The translations under genes were made by a program, and so were the position numbers. From positions 1 through 28,323 of the IMG/VR virus record IMGVR_UViG_3300010391_000234: a stretch of DNA of 28,323 nt; one strand, given 5' to 3'. The DNA is from a virus. Under the pieces are notes generated by a model that was given only the letters and a program-made list of their open reading frames with translations, had not been told where the DNA came from and did no database searches. This document shows, piece by piece, positions 1 to 6,581 of this stretch (position 1 is the stretch's first letter; every line of letters starts with the position of its first letter).

Positions 1-65
1 CCATAATCATTCTGCGTTGCAATCAGGATCTTCGTCGCCTCAATCCGCTCCCGTAGATTTGCCAT
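1..65 (-). CDS. Unknown protein, N-terminal fragment running off the left edge
   Basis: An ATG at 65 opens a reading frame that continues through base 1 with no stop. The visible 21 codons begin MANLRERIEATK. A GGGAGGGAA Shine-Dalgarno lies 2 to 8 bases upstream, which makes this a credible start although only the first residues are visible. It overlaps the end of the DUF5131 gene by 26 bases, as other genes in this strand do. A second ATG sits one codon earlier (68) but is too close to the SD. The charged, helical start resembles nothing I recognise, so no function is offered. Confidence 0.5.
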   Translation of the reverse strand, partial: MANLRERIEATKILIATQNDY

Positions 66-846
66 CATTCCCTCCCGGAAACTCCTTATATTTCCAATAC
101 TGATCCGGTATCCTGCCCTGCTTGCCAGGGAATCGACCCGAATCTTGTTTCACGAAACATTTGACACCTGCAGCCTTGCACTGATTCACGATCGACGTGA
201 GCCAGTCAAGATTCATTGGGCGGAAGTTATTTCCACTTTCGCCGCCTACAATTAACCAATCAATTCCGCGTGGTGGTGTGCAATCCACTGGAACAAGGAA
301 CGGATAAGGTGCCGGTAATCGCTTACCTAAATAACGGCTGATATCTATTTCGGCAAGAGCTGGTTCGTAAGAAACAAACATAGTTCTGATCTGAAATTGC
401 AGGAGCAACAACTTGACGATTCTTTCATCCGCTGTTTTCTGATCTTCAATCGAGACACCGATTTGAACGTTTGGATATCCCCCGAAATTCCAATCTACAG
501 GCAAATGTCCTATGATTCGTTGTGGACGTTTCGTTAAAATCTGATATGTGATTTGTGGCGTTCTGCGGATGATATCCCATGCCTCATTGCGCCACGGGTC
601 AGCTTCCTCAATAAAGAAATCAGACCATGAGCAAGTGAAGCAAAGTTTCGGCGGATTGCCTTTCTTGACCCATTTCAGTGGATCATTGAATTTTGTTTTC
701 GAACGGACAACGATATTCCCGTCTTGCCCGTACTGTTCTTTATCGCGGAACATATAACAATTTTTACAACCAGCGGAGACCTTGTGGCAGCCGTGCCACG
801 GATTCCAAGTGGAACCGGTCCAGCTAATTCCGGTCTGTTCGCTCAT
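40..846 (-). CDS. DUF5131 (phage Gp37/Gp68 family) protein
   Basis: The 268-residue product opens with the hallmark of the DUF5131/phage Gp37-Gp68 family: an aromatic TWNPWHGC stretch, then C20, C27 and C30 in a C-x6-C-x2-C arrangement like the iron-sulfur cysteine cluster of radical-SAM-like proteins. Further family signatures follow: SWSDFF near residue 73, TKRPQR near 106, IGVSIEDQ near 129 and VGGESG near 201. The length is normal for the family. Its biochemical role is not established; an iron-sulfur enzyme acting on nucleic acid or a base is a family-level guess. The start ATG overlaps the stop of the upstream methyltransferase fragment (ATGA), and AGGAAGGA is the SD, so the two are probably translated together. 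Confidence 0.88.
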   Translation of the reverse strand: MSEQTGISWTGSTWNPWHGCHKVSAGCKNCYMFRDKEQYGQDGNIVVRSKTKFNDPLKWVKKGNPPKLCFTCSWSDFFIEEADPWRNEAWDIIRRTPQITYQILTKRPQRIIGHLPVDWNFGGYPNVQIGVSIEDQKTADERIVKLLLLQFQIRTMFVSYEPALAEIDISRYLGKRLPAPYPFLVPVDCTPPRGIDWLIVGGESGNNFRPMNLDWLTSIVNQCKAAGVKCFVKQDSGRFPGKQGRIPDQYWKYKEFPGGNDGKSTGAD

Positions 847-1274
847 TCCTTCCTACCCTCCGCGATCAATTGTTTGCCGATAAATTCCGTGTAGGCGGGA
901 GGAATGGCTTGTGATAATTCTGCGCCTGTCATCCAATCGATGCCCATTGCCTCGGCGCGTTCGCTGGTAGAGAATTGCTGGCAACCGTCGCGGGTAGATG
1001 AACCTCCCGCCTTTCCCCAAACACCTACGGTCGCGGGCTTGATGCGCCTGCGATCCCGGCCATGTCCACCGTAGACTCCAATAACTTTTTGTCTATCATA
1101 GTGTTGGCATAGTGGTATCAATTCGCGGAACCACGGCATTTCGAAAAGTCTATGCCGTCTCAATTCTGCTTCGTTCGTTCCAAGATTGAACATGGAACCG
1201 CAAAGCAGGATTGGAAATTTCAGCGGTGCACCCGGAACATTTTCAATCACGTAAGGCTTACCGGATTCAATCAA
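843..1274 (-). CDS. C-terminal half of a C5 cytosine DNA methyltransferase (N-terminal half missing)
   Basis: The 143-residue product begins almost exactly at motif VI of C5 cytosine methyltransferases (PYVIENVPGAPL). It continues through an RHRLFE stretch, a target-recognition-like region with a GVYGGHGRDRR segment, and ends with motifs resembling IX and X (AEAMGIDWM, QAIPPAYTEFIG). The SAM-binding motif I (FxGxG) and the catalytic PCQ motif IV are absent: the frame is closed by a TGA not far upstream and the intervening residues do not resemble the family. As it stands the protein should not methylate DNA unless an N-terminal half is supplied in trans. The start is a TTG overlapping the stop of the preceding small gene; an alternative start is not visible. 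It may be a decaying remnant or a domain kept for DNA binding. Confidence 0.7.
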   Translation of the reverse strand: MIESGKPYVIENVPGAPLKFPILLCGSMFNLGTNEAELRRHRLFEMPWFRELIPLCQHYDRQKVIGVYGGHGRDRRRIKPATVGVWGKAGGSSTRDGCQQFSTSERAEAMGIDWMTGAELSQAIPPAYTEFIGKQLIAEGRKE

Positions 1275-1441
1275 AAGGTTTCGGCAAGGCTCGCAATCGT
1301 GATCTGCCGGATGATCTGCTCGTATTCTTCCAAAGAGTAATGTCGCGGCGGTGGATCAAACAAAAGATTCGCCTTGTGTTTATCCCGCTCCTCGTACAGT
1401 TCCGTCAAGGTCATTTCGGCGATAGGCTTGGTGGTGATCAT
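1271..1441 (-). CDS. Small hypothetical protein (56 aa)
   Basis: A frame of 56 codons starts at the ATG at 1441 (MITTKPIAEMTLTELYEER) and stops at TGA 1273. The start overlaps the stop of the upstream gene as ATGA, and the stop overlaps the TTG start of the methyltransferase fragment, so it fills the gap exactly. The sequence is acidic and helical at first, with an unusual FDPPPRHYSLEEYE segment in the middle. I do not recognise a family. The tight coupling on both sides and protein-like composition are the reasons to call it a gene. Confidence 0.65.
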   Translation of the reverse strand: MITTKPIAEMTLTELYEERDKHKANLLFDPPPRHYSLEEYEQIIRQITIASLAETF

Positions 1442-1656
1442 GATTCGATTTCCGCTTTTTCGGGATGCGCGAATACTCGCGTTCGCAATTCACCTTCAAT
1501 CCAGAGTAAGCTATCCTGCAAGAGTTCCCCAAGGTCTGCGTCAGCTTCACGGTCATATAGTCTATGGTGATGGCTCCGGATTTCTTTCAGCAAATAAATT
1601 ATTTGTGAAAGATCAGAATCGGAAAATTTCAAATCATCATTCAGGCTTACTTTCAT
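1438..1656 (-). CDS. Hypothetical protein (72 aa)
   Basis: The ATG at 1656 is preceded by GAGGTG five bases away, which is preferred over the GTG one codon earlier. The product starts MKVSLNDDLKFSDSDLSQI and is predicted largely helical, with a histidine run (HHHR) near residue 30 and an acidic C-terminus. It lies 9 bases downstream of the preceding gene and overlaps the next by ATGA. No family is recognised. It belongs to a run of four to five small genes of unknown function at the end of the leftward transcription unit. Confidence 0.65.
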   Translation of the reverse strand: MKVSLNDDLKFSDSDLSQIIYLLKEIRSHHHRLYDREADADLGELLQDSLLWIEGELRTRVFAHPEKAEIES

Positions 1657-1665
1657 CACTACACC

Positions 1666-1917
1666 TCACATTCCGTGTTGTAGTTTAATTTTCTTCATAC
1701 GGAATCCGCCTTTTGCAGGGTGCCCTTCCAGCCGTTCATTTTCCGCCGCCCATTCTTGCGTACTATTCGCGAACTGCGTAGTGATTTTATTTATGTCCGC
1801 CTTCGCCTCGGCAAGTTCGCCTTCTAAGGCTACCTTTTCGGAAATAAGCATATCAATTTGCTCCAGTGCACCTGCATAGATACCTGCCAGGTAGGCGAGT
1901 TCAGTCTTCTCGCTCAT
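1666..1917 (-). CDS. Hypothetical coiled-coil protein (83 aa)
   Basis: The product of 83 residues starts MSEKTELAYLAGIYAG behind a strong GGAGGAAAG SD. Residues 18 to 65 form a probable coiled coil (leucine, isoleucine and alanine at heptad spacing in a stretch rich in glutamate and lysine), and the C-terminal 15 residues are basic (FRMKKIKLQHGM). Small phage proteins of this kind are common and have no assigned function. It is separated by 16 bases from the upstream zinc-binding protein gene. Confidence 0.7.
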   Translation of the reverse strand: MSEKTELAYLAGIYAGALEQIDMLISEKVALEGELAEAKADINKITTQFANSTQEWAAENERLEGHPAKGGFRMKKIKLQHGM

Positions 1918-1933
1918 CTTTCCTCCAATTTAC

Positions 1934-2167
1934 TCATCTGCTTTCACTTTGTTCTCTTTTAATTCTGCGTGCTTTAATTTTCTCGACACCACGTATTCTT
2001 TTTTTAAGATCACGAATTAGGGCATCTTCATAATTCTTTTTTCCCCAGATCACTTCACATCTATCACAACAAGTAAATGTTCCGTCTATCGAATATGTTT
2101 TCCGTTCCTTCCAGCTTGATCCGCAAGCAAGACAAAACACTCTATTCATGTAATATCTACGCTTCAA
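1934..2167 (-). CDS. Small zinc-ribbon protein (77 aa, TTG start)
   Basis: The start chosen is the TTG at 2167 because a full GGAGGT SD lies six bases upstream; the ATG at 2149 (six codons in) lacks one, and the frame upstream of 2167 does not look coding. The product has two cysteine pairs, FCLACGSSW and FTCCDRC, forming a likely zinc ribbon in the first 40 residues. A highly basic helical tail follows (LKKRIRGVEKIKARRIKRE), which suggests nucleic-acid binding. No named family is recognised. The start choice changes only the N-terminal six residues. Confidence 0.6.
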   Translation of the reverse strand: MKRRYYMNRVFCLACGSSWKERKTYSIDGTFTCCDRCEVIWGKKNYEDALIRDLKKRIRGVEKIKARRIKREQSESR

Positions 2168-2204
2168 AATCCACCTCCGGTTTTTGCCATTCTTGTGCTC
2201 ATCA

Positions 2205-2408
2205 TTAAAGACCCCCCTTCTTCGCCTTGCTCCGTGCGGCCTGTCCAGCTGCGTACATGAGAAGCGCGTTCTCAGCATCATATAAATCCAAAGAGCTCAA
2301 ACTGCCTGGCGGTTTACAAAATATAAATTTAAGGAACACCGCCTTGATCTTTCGTACCATCAAAACTCTTTCAATATTTGCACCATATCTTGCTGATTTT
2401 GCTTTCAT
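2205..2408 (-). CDS. Hypothetical basic protein (67 aa)
   Basis: The ATG at 2408 follows the stop of the upstream 108-codon frame by 4 bases. The product starts MKAKSARYGANIERVLMVRK and ends in a lysine- and alanine-rich tail. The middle contains a proline-glycine turn and an acidic helix (SLSSLDLYDAENALLMYAAGQAA). No clear SD is visible, so translation may depend on coupling. I recognise no family; retention of an open frame at gene-like spacing is the main evidence. Confidence 0.5.
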   Translation of the reverse strand: MKAKSARYGANIERVLMVRKIKAVFLKFIFCKPPGSLSSLDLYDAENALLMYAAGQAARSKAKKGGL

Positions 2409-2412
2409 AATT

Positions 2413-2739
2413 TTACCACTTCATTCCTTTTTTGATCGCGCCCCACATATCGCGCCACGTTTTGTTATTGTCATCGTGTAAATTCGGCGACGGGAATGGC
2501 CCGTCCGCAAAAATCATCTCGAATCGCGGAAGTTTCAGTGCGATCAAGGCTTTGGTGTCTTTGAAAAATGACGTGGTTAGATGAATTCCATCTTGGCTCC
2601 ACATCATCTGGGCCCCAGGCTTCGGATATCCGTGAGCGCGGAATAGATTGATTATGTTGACCGATGACACGCGATGGATTTCATGTACCGCCTTTTGCTT
2701 TTCATTAATCCATTGCGAATCCATCCACGGCCAGTACAA
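2413..2739 (-). CDS. C-terminal piece of a split TIM-barrel-like glycosidase, or separate 108-aa protein
   Basis: This frame is in the same reading frame as the 264-codon frame upstream and is separated from it by one TAA and one CTC codon. It can start at the TTG at 2739 or the ATG at 2724; neither has a good SD. The content fits the last strands of a beta/alpha barrel: an HRVSSVNIINLFRAHGY helix, then MMWSQDGIHL, which resembles the final strand with its tryptophan and small-D-G motif in many glycoside hydrolases. Read with its neighbour it would complete one protein of about 375 residues. Whether it is made by re-initiation, by stop-codon readthrough or not at all cannot be told from sequence. 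Confidence 0.55.
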   Translation of the reverse strand: MYWPWMDSQWINEKQKAVHEIHRVSSVNIINLFRAHGYPKPGAQMMWSQDGIHLTTSFFKDTKALIALKLPRFEMIFADGPFPSPNLHDDNNKTWRDMWGAIKKGMKW

Positions 2740-2742
2740 GAG

Positions 2743-3537
2743 TTAGCCGTATTCAGTGTTCTTGTCATACCCCGTGGAAACCAGATTGTCGACGGTCTCA
2801 ACAAAAAATTCGTTCTTTCGCAATTTTGCCGGTATCATGATTTCCCGGTAAATCCAGTTCTTTATTTTGTCTTCTGCACCAATTGATTTTCCAGCATCCT
2901 CATGACCGGTGGCCGGATCATAAACAATGCGCTCTTCGTTGAAAACGGTGTATACGATATGCCAGTCGGGGTATTTTTTCTGCGTCGCTTTAAGGATCTT
3001 AGCCACCCGCTCCATGTATCTCTTCATATGTTTCCCGATCGGCTGCGGGCGGTACACGGAAGTCGGTTCTTTGCCGGCTGTGAAGATCAACCATGCGAAA
3101 TCTTTGTCGGTAAGTCCTGAGCGATCCCAGGATTCATAGAGCTCCTGCGGCATCAACCGCACACCCATCGTGTTATGAATCAACGGATGGAATTGACCTT
3201 TGGGAAGATACTTTTCATCGCCGTACTGATCGAATAATTTGATGTGAATTCCGATACTGTACCATGCAAGCCGGTCGCACATCAACGTGAACTGCGTGTA
3301 CCATTCCTCGTTATCTTTCGACAAATCAAATTTCTTCTTCGCCGGGACAAACGGAAACGGATAAAAATTTGTGGCCGGCTGCCAAGGACTCATCAAATGC
3401 AGCCCCGCAGAGTTGATCGCGGGCGTTTCGTACAGATCCTTTGCAAATTGCTCGCAATCGAATCCGGGTTGCGAAACAGCTTCCCAAAAGCCGAGTTGTA
3501 ATACTGGTGTTGCTGGTTTAGCCGATGGACGAGACAT
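2743..3537 (-). CDS. Probable TIM-barrel glycoside hydrolase, N-terminal piece (possible lysin)
   Basis: The 264-residue product starts at the ATG at 3537 behind an ideal AAGGAGG SD. Its pattern suits a beta/alpha barrel: LQLGFWEAV at 13 to 21, GLHLMSPW near 45, GIHIKLFDQYG near 96, and WHIVYTVFNEE at 192 to 202, where the strand ending in N-E is typical of the acid/base glutamate (E201) of clan-A-type glycosidases. The frame stops with TAA after NTEYG, before the last strands expected of a barrel, and the missing part appears to be the next frame downstream. Nearby membrane-peptide and lipoprotein genes would suit a lysis or host-surface function. The glycosidase assignment is an inference from motifs, not a family match I can name. 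Confidence 0.5.
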   Translation of the reverse strand: MSRPSAKPATPVLQLGFWEAVSQPGFDCEQFAKDLYETPAINSAGLHLMSPWQPATNFYPFPFVPAKKKFDLSKDNEEWYTQFTLMCDRLAWYSIGIHIKLFDQYGDEKYLPKGQFHPLIHNTMGVRLMPQELYESWDRSGLTDKDFAWLIFTAGKEPTSVYRPQPIGKHMKRYMERVAKILKATQKKYPDWHIVYTVFNEERIVYDPATGHEDAGKSIGAEDKIKNWIYREIMIPAKLRKNEFFVETVDNLVSTGYDKNTEYG

Positions 3538-3690
3538 TCATTCCTCCTTAAAAATTCCGAAGCCCGCCAGCAATCGCCGCAAATCTGGACGGGCTTTCAT
3601 GCTATTGCCGCGCCTGAGAACGCGGGGGATAGGCCACATCCGGTAGGGACTCGGCGTATGTTTACCAGAAGGGACTGTGACAAAAGTCAT
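3538..3690 (-). CDS. Small basic hypothetical protein (50 aa)
   Basis: The ATG at 3690 overlaps the stop of the small membrane-protein gene as ATGA, and the stop abuts the ATG of the barrel gene. The product (MTFVTVPSGKHTPSPYRMW ...) is proline-rich at first and basic at the end, and its last codons form the SD of the next gene. A longer frame continues upstream to 3792, but that part is the shadow of the 54-codon gene. No family is recognised. Confidence 0.5.
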   Translation of the reverse strand: MTFVTVPSGKHTPSPYRMWPIPRVLRRGNSMKARPDLRRLLAGFGIFKEE

Positions 3691-3851
3691 TTTGGATTCA
3701 CCAGAATCATGACGAGGGCAATCAGCATCGCAGCGAGGGCAACAATAACAATCGTCCATACGCGCCTTTCGTGCTTCTGCGCGCGCTCCCATTCCTGATA
3801 TTCAAACAGGTTAAATTTTCGTTCTCGCGGAGGAATGTTTAGCGTGGTCAT
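3687..3851 (-). CDS. Small single-span membrane protein (54 aa)
   Basis: A frame of 54 codons starts at the ATG at 3851, overlapping the upstream stop as ATGA. Residues 1 to 30 are charged and soluble (FNLFEYQEWERAQKHERRV). Residues 31 to 51 form one strongly hydrophobic span (WTIVIVALAAMLIALVMIL) followed by VNPK. The charge pattern predicts an N-terminus in the cytoplasm with a very short outside tail. Such proteins occur in phage lysis regions (holin or spanin partners), and a lipoprotein gene lies 370 bases away, but no diagnostic motif is present, so the role is open. Confidence 0.7.
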   Translation of the reverse strand: MTTLNIPPRERKFNLFEYQEWERAQKHERRVWTIVIVALAAMLIALVMILVNPK

Positions 3852-4036
3852 TCTTCACCGTCACGGTTGATCATGGCAAGAAACGGATCGGGAATATTCT
3901 TTTGCTTGAGCCGAGCCTGAACCAGGTTTTTCCATGGAAATACAGGCGGTTCGAATCCGTTCTTCCATTGTTCACCACTTTCCGCTACGGCCTGAATTTC
4001 TTCAAAAGTTAGACCGTCCGATAATCTTTCACACAT
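3848..4036 (-). CDS. Hypothetical protein (62 aa)
   Basis: The product starts MCERLSDGLTFEEIQAVAESG and is acidic, with a central proline- and tryptophan-containing segment (FEPPVFPWKNL) and a helical end. Both ends are coupled: the start shares a base with the upstream stop (TGATG) and the stop overlaps the next ATG. It is entirely soluble in appearance. No family is recognised. Confidence 0.65.
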   Translation of the reverse strand: MCERLSDGLTFEEIQAVAESGEQWKNGFEPPVFPWKNLVQARLKQKNIPDPFLAMINRDGEE

Positions 4037-4221
4037 CAGACTTCCTCATCATCTGCCGGAAGCGGCTCTTTCCGTTCCGGTCGCGGGTGAAGTAGCGCAC
4101 GAGATGCCTGGATGCTTTCTTCCGTGATCGGGATATTGTTAATCGCGAGGTGCTGCAGGTAAACAATCAGCGCGGGTAGGCCTTGTTCTGCGAGTAATTT
4201 GAGCAGCAAGGCGGCGATCAT
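4036..4221 (-). CDS. Hypothetical protein (61 aa)
   Basis: The ATG at 4221 overlaps the lipoprotein gene stop as ATGA, with AAAGG just upstream. Residues 1 to 30 are hydrophobic and leucine-rich (MIAALLLKLLAEQGLPALIVY). They are interrupted by charged and polar residues, so it is more likely an amphipathic or peripheral segment than a clean membrane span. The second half is polar, with a PRPERKEPLPADDEEV tail. The neighbours are a lipoprotein and a membrane peptide, so an envelope-related role is possible but unproven. Confidence 0.65.
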   Translation of the reverse strand: MIAALLLKLLAEQGLPALIVYLQHLAINNIPITEESIQASRALLHPRPERKEPLPADDEEV

Positions 4222-4571
4222 CCTTTTATCCTTTGCAGCTGCGTAATCAGGTCCAGCACATCTGTAATCAGCTTGTCCACGGTAGCAAGATCGAGTGGAC
4301 TCTGCGAAGCATGGTAAATCGCTAAAGCCGCGTATCCTGCGTCAATGCTGTCGTGAGCCTTGGTGAGGACCGGCAGAATCTTGGTGTTGTAGTCTTCCGT
4401 GGTGATGGCGCCGGACGCTACCTGGGTGTCCAGAAAGCTATCTATCGCGTTATAAATTTGTGCGCTTGCGTTCAGGATCTTGTTTGCTTGTTGTTCGGAT
4501 GTTCCCATGCTACCGGCACAGCCGATAAGCACGAGTACGAGAATGAGCGAAAGTGTAATTCGTGTTTTCAT
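4218..4571 (-). CDS. Small secreted lipoprotein
   Basis: The 117-residue product has a complete lipoprotein signal: MKTR, a hydrophobic core (ITLSLILVLVL), then the lipobox LIGC with the modifiable cysteine at 18. The mature part is alanine-rich and helical, with no second membrane span. An AGGAGGGAATCC SD precedes the ATG at 4571. Phage lipoproteins act in lysis (outer-membrane spanins), in lysis timing or in superinfection exclusion. The mature length of about 100 residues exceeds the usual Rz1-type spanin, and it lacks that family's proline richness, so superinfection exclusion or a non-classical spanin are both open. Confidence 0.75.
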   Translation of the reverse strand: MKTRITLSLILVLVLIGCAGSMGTSEQQANKILNASAQIYNAIDSFLDTQVASGAITTEDYNTKILPVLTKAHDSIDAGYAALAIYHASQSPLDLATVDKLITDVLDLITQLQRIKG

Positions 4572-4795
4572 GGATTCCCTCCTGAGAAATATGGCACTTT
4601 TTTATAATCTGGTTGTGGAGATTCTTCCTCTGTGGTTGCACAAAAAGTGCAATCCGCATGATGTTCGGCGCACATAAAAGCATACCTTAAGCCCGCCGCC
4701 TTCCGTGGGACACGGCAGCCGCAATTGTGAATGACAAGAATCACAACGCTATTTAGGCTGACCTGGCCTACCGGAAGCGGAAGCAATTGTTTCAT
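4568..4795 (-). CDS. Cysteine-rich hypothetical protein (75 aa)
   Basis: The ATG at 4795 is chosen because it overlaps the stop of the 37-codon membrane-peptide gene as ATGA; the frame further upstream is that gene's shadow. The product begins MKQLLPLPVGQVSLNSVVI and has cysteine and histidine clusters NCGC (near 30) and CAEHHADCTFC (near 48 to 58) that could bind zinc. The stop overlaps the start of the lipoprotein gene. No family is recognised. Confidence 0.55.
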   Translation of the reverse strand: MKQLLPLPVGQVSLNSVVILVIHNCGCRVPRKAAGLRYAFMCAEHHADCTFCATTEEESPQPDYKKVPYFSGGNP

Positions 4796-4905
4796 GCTAT
4801 CCAGTCTCGATAATCCCCGTGATCGTCTTTCTTGGGAAGTGGCCACGTCACAAAAAACCACAGAATGATCGTTCCCGCGCACAGGACTATGAATTTCCAA
4901 GTCAT
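4792..4905 (-). CDS. 37-residue membrane peptide
   Basis: A short frame starts at the ATG at 4905, overlapping the exonuclease stop as ATGA, with AAGGAG seven bases upstream. Residues 4 to 23 are hydrophobic (KFIVLCAGTIILWFFVTWPL) and the remainder is charged (KKDDHGDYRDW). A cytoplasmic C-terminus is likely. The strong SD and the tight overlaps on both sides support it as a gene despite its size. No function can be assigned. Confidence 0.65.
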   Translation of the reverse strand: MTWKFIVLCAGTIILWFFVTWPLPKKDDHGDYRDWIA

Positions 4906-5669
4906 ACTTTCTCCTTCATTTGCTTGAGCCATCGGGAGATTTTCAAAGCTCCAAGCCACGCGCCCTCTCCTTCTTTCGTGATTTTGACAGGAATCAATTC
5001 AGGCTTGCCAGTTTCACGGTCAAACAGAAATATCCACGGAGATGTATGAATTCCTTCCAACTCCAGCATCTTGCCGTAAGCGACCTGTTGAAGGGTATAC
5101 TCCACGTACATTCCTGACGACACCTTGAAGTCGAACCGAACAGGCATTCCCAACATTTCGCCTAAGGCATCTACGGTTCCGGCGCAATCTTCTTTGCGAT
5201 CGTAGACGGGCCGTTCGGAATCGGAAATGGTGATTTTTCGCTCTTTGCAGATTTTCACGAATTCCTGGCAGCAAGAAGCAGCCACAGAATCCACAGGAAG
5301 GGCGTTTTCTGCCTCTGGGGCTTTGAATCCGGCCTCGATCCATGAATGGACAAGCTGGCCGCGATTCATGCCCGCCCGGGAGCGTTTCCGGTGCGCTCCC
5401 TTTGCTTCCTCAAACATCTCCGCGAGGGCAATTTCAGAGTAGCTTTTTCCCGGTTTGATTTTCTCTTTCATGGCCTCGACAGCCATATTTGCTGCCCAAT
5501 ACATCAGAACAGGTTTGTTCAGAACATCGAGGACAGACGTAACATTAAAGGCCACCGGCGCCCATGGATCTCCAAAAGCAGGAGCACCATTAAGGGCCAC
5601 AAAATACTTGTGCTTGTCGTCCCGTTTTATCATGAACTTCCCGCCGTAAATTTCGACTGGAGCTATCAT
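4902..5669 (-). CDS. PD-(D/E)XK exonuclease (RecB/Cas4-like fold)
   Basis: The 255-residue product carries the recognisable core of RecB/Cas4-type phage exonucleases: H108 in GQLVHSW, a glutamate in ERPVYD (152), the GTVDAL aspartate (D167), the paired FDFK (D180 and K182) and the QQVAYGKML helix (Q195, Y198). These are the metal-binding and motif-IV residues of the fold. Proteins of this kind resect double-stranded ends or process phage DNA during recombination and replication. The gene is adjacent to the SSB-like gene, as in many phage recombination modules. No annealase is seen in the window. The start ATG lies in a TAATG junction. Confidence 0.8.
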   Translation of the reverse strand: MIAPVEIYGGKFMIKRDDKHKYFVALNGAPAFGDPWAPVAFNVTSVLDVLNKPVLMYWAANMAVEAMKEKIKPGKSYSEIALAEMFEEAKGAHRKRSRAGMNRGQLVHSWIEAGFKAPEAENALPVDSVAASCCQEFVKICKERKITISDSERPVYDRKEDCAGTVDALGEMLGMPVRFDFKVSSGMYVEYTLQQVAYGKMLELEGIHTSPWIFLFDRETGKPELIPVKITKEGEGAWLGALKISRWLKQMKEKV

Positions 5670-5746
5670 TAAAATTCCTTAGCACAAGAGCGGTAGCCTT
5701 TCCGTCTGGCTAATCTCCGGTACTCGCGGGGGCGTGGCCCTCTCAA
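5669..5746 (-). CDS. Possible arginine-rich micropeptide (25 aa)
   Basis: In the 70-base gap before the exonuclease a TTG-initiated frame encodes MRGPRPREYRRLARRKGYRS and five more residues. Its TAA overlaps the exonuclease ATG, and AAGG lies about ten bases before the TTG. The arginine-rich composition could come from GC-rich sequence on a chance frame. The terminal overlap follows the pattern of the operon. Low confidence. Confidence 0.3.
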   Translation of the reverse strand: MRGPRPREYRRLARRKGYRSCAKEF

Positions 5747-5991
5747 AATCTCATCGCCTTTTCGGCGGTCTCGGGATAATCCCGCATGACCTGTTCCATT
5801 TCCTTTCCGGCTTCACGCTCAAGAATCACTTTAACTTCTTCAAGCATGGCAATAATCTCACGGATGGAGCCCGGGTCAACTTCGTCATGCAGGAAGTTGA
5901 TGACCATGATCCTTGCCGTTGATTTGCCTTCCTCTACAATGATGCGCAACGGGGAAACTTCAAAGATTTTTTGACTTTTAGAAAGGAACAT
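5743..5991 (-). CDS. Hypothetical protein (82 aa)
   Basis: The ATG at 5991 has an AGGAGGT SD five bases upstream, inside the end of the SSB-like gene, which it overlaps by 14 bases. The product starts MFLSKSQKIFEVSPLRIIVEEG. It looks like a small mixed fold: beta in the first half (KSTARIMVINFL) followed by a long acidic helix (REIIAMLEEVKVILERE). It sits between an SSB-like gene and an exonuclease, so a replication or recombination role is plausible by location only. Confidence 0.7.
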   Translation of the reverse strand: MFLSKSQKIFEVSPLRIIVEEGKSTARIMVINFLHDEVDPGSIREIIAMLEEVKVILEREAGKEMEQVMRDYPETAEKAMRF

Positions 5992-6580
5992 TTTCGACCT
6001 CCTCTTGGGTTAGCCCATGTTGTTCTTCTTCTTCGGGTGGATTCTGTTCTTCGGCCATATCGATCTTCTTCCTGATCCACTCAGGCAGCAATCTATAATC
6101 CTCCTGATACCCGCCGATTTCAAAGTACAGCGGTTTATTGACTGGCTCAGGAACCGTCATTCCCCGGGGGACCGTTCCTACTGACGCGATATTAGCAAAG
6201 ATCCGCCCTTTGTCGGCCTTGTGAATGATGTTTACCATGCAGGGCTTCCCAAGTAATTGCTTGAGATCGAAGCCCTCTTTTCGTTCTTCGTCGGTTATTG
6301 GCCGGCCCAACCATGAATCCAGAATCTTGCGAAGGTTTGCTTTCTCACCGAGGGCCAAAGTGTATGTTTCAGGGCGGGCAAATGGGCGACCATCTTTCAT
6401 GAGTTCAGCGGGAAACTCCCATGCAATAACTACTTGGTGCTGTTTTACGGGCAATCCCGTGGTTTCGTGAGTGAATTTAGTTACCTGAGTGCCACAGTCG
6501 GCTACCATATAGCATCGCGCTACCATGTTTCCTGCCGGAATAAGCTCCCGGTCTAGTGAATTGTCTTTTGCGAGTAACAT
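5978..6580 (-). CDS. NGO0469-family / SSB-like replication protein
   Basis: The ATG at 6580 is chosen because AAAGGAG precedes it by about eight bases; an upstream in-frame start at 6628 lies inside the zinc-protein gene. The 200-residue product resembles the phage proteins annotated as replication initiation NGO0469 family or single-stranded-DNA-binding-like: AGNMVARCYMVADCGTQ near 17, HQVVIAWEFP near 53, LGKPCMVNIIH near 119, and a PLYFEI strand near 155. It ends in an acidic tail with hydrophobic tip (EEEEQH ... ENVPF), the arrangement SSB proteins use for partner binding. It probably binds single-stranded DNA at replication forks and lies next to an exonuclease. The exact family is a judgement from motif memory. 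Confidence 0.7.
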   Translation of the reverse strand: MLLAKDNSLDRELIPAGNMVARCYMVADCGTQVTKFTHETTGLPVKQHQVVIAWEFPAELMKDGRPFARPETYTLALGEKANLRKILDSWLGRPITDEERKEGFDLKQLLGKPCMVNIIHKADKGRIFANIASVGTVPRGMTVPEPVNKPLYFEIGGYQEDYRLLPEWIRKKIDMAEEQNPPEEEEQHGLTQEEVENVPF

Positions 6581-6581
6581 T

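Noticed and set aside
2743-2745. Reassigned TAA codon (alternative genetic code)
   Set aside because: TAA ends other supported genes here, such as the large terminase (16372..16374), and TAG and TGA are also used as stops.
3945-3960. GGTTCGAATCCG, resembling a tRNA T-arm
   Set aside because: No matching acceptor stem, D-arm or anticodon arm lies at tRNA spacing, and the segment codes for protein (residues NGFEP) in a well-supported gene.
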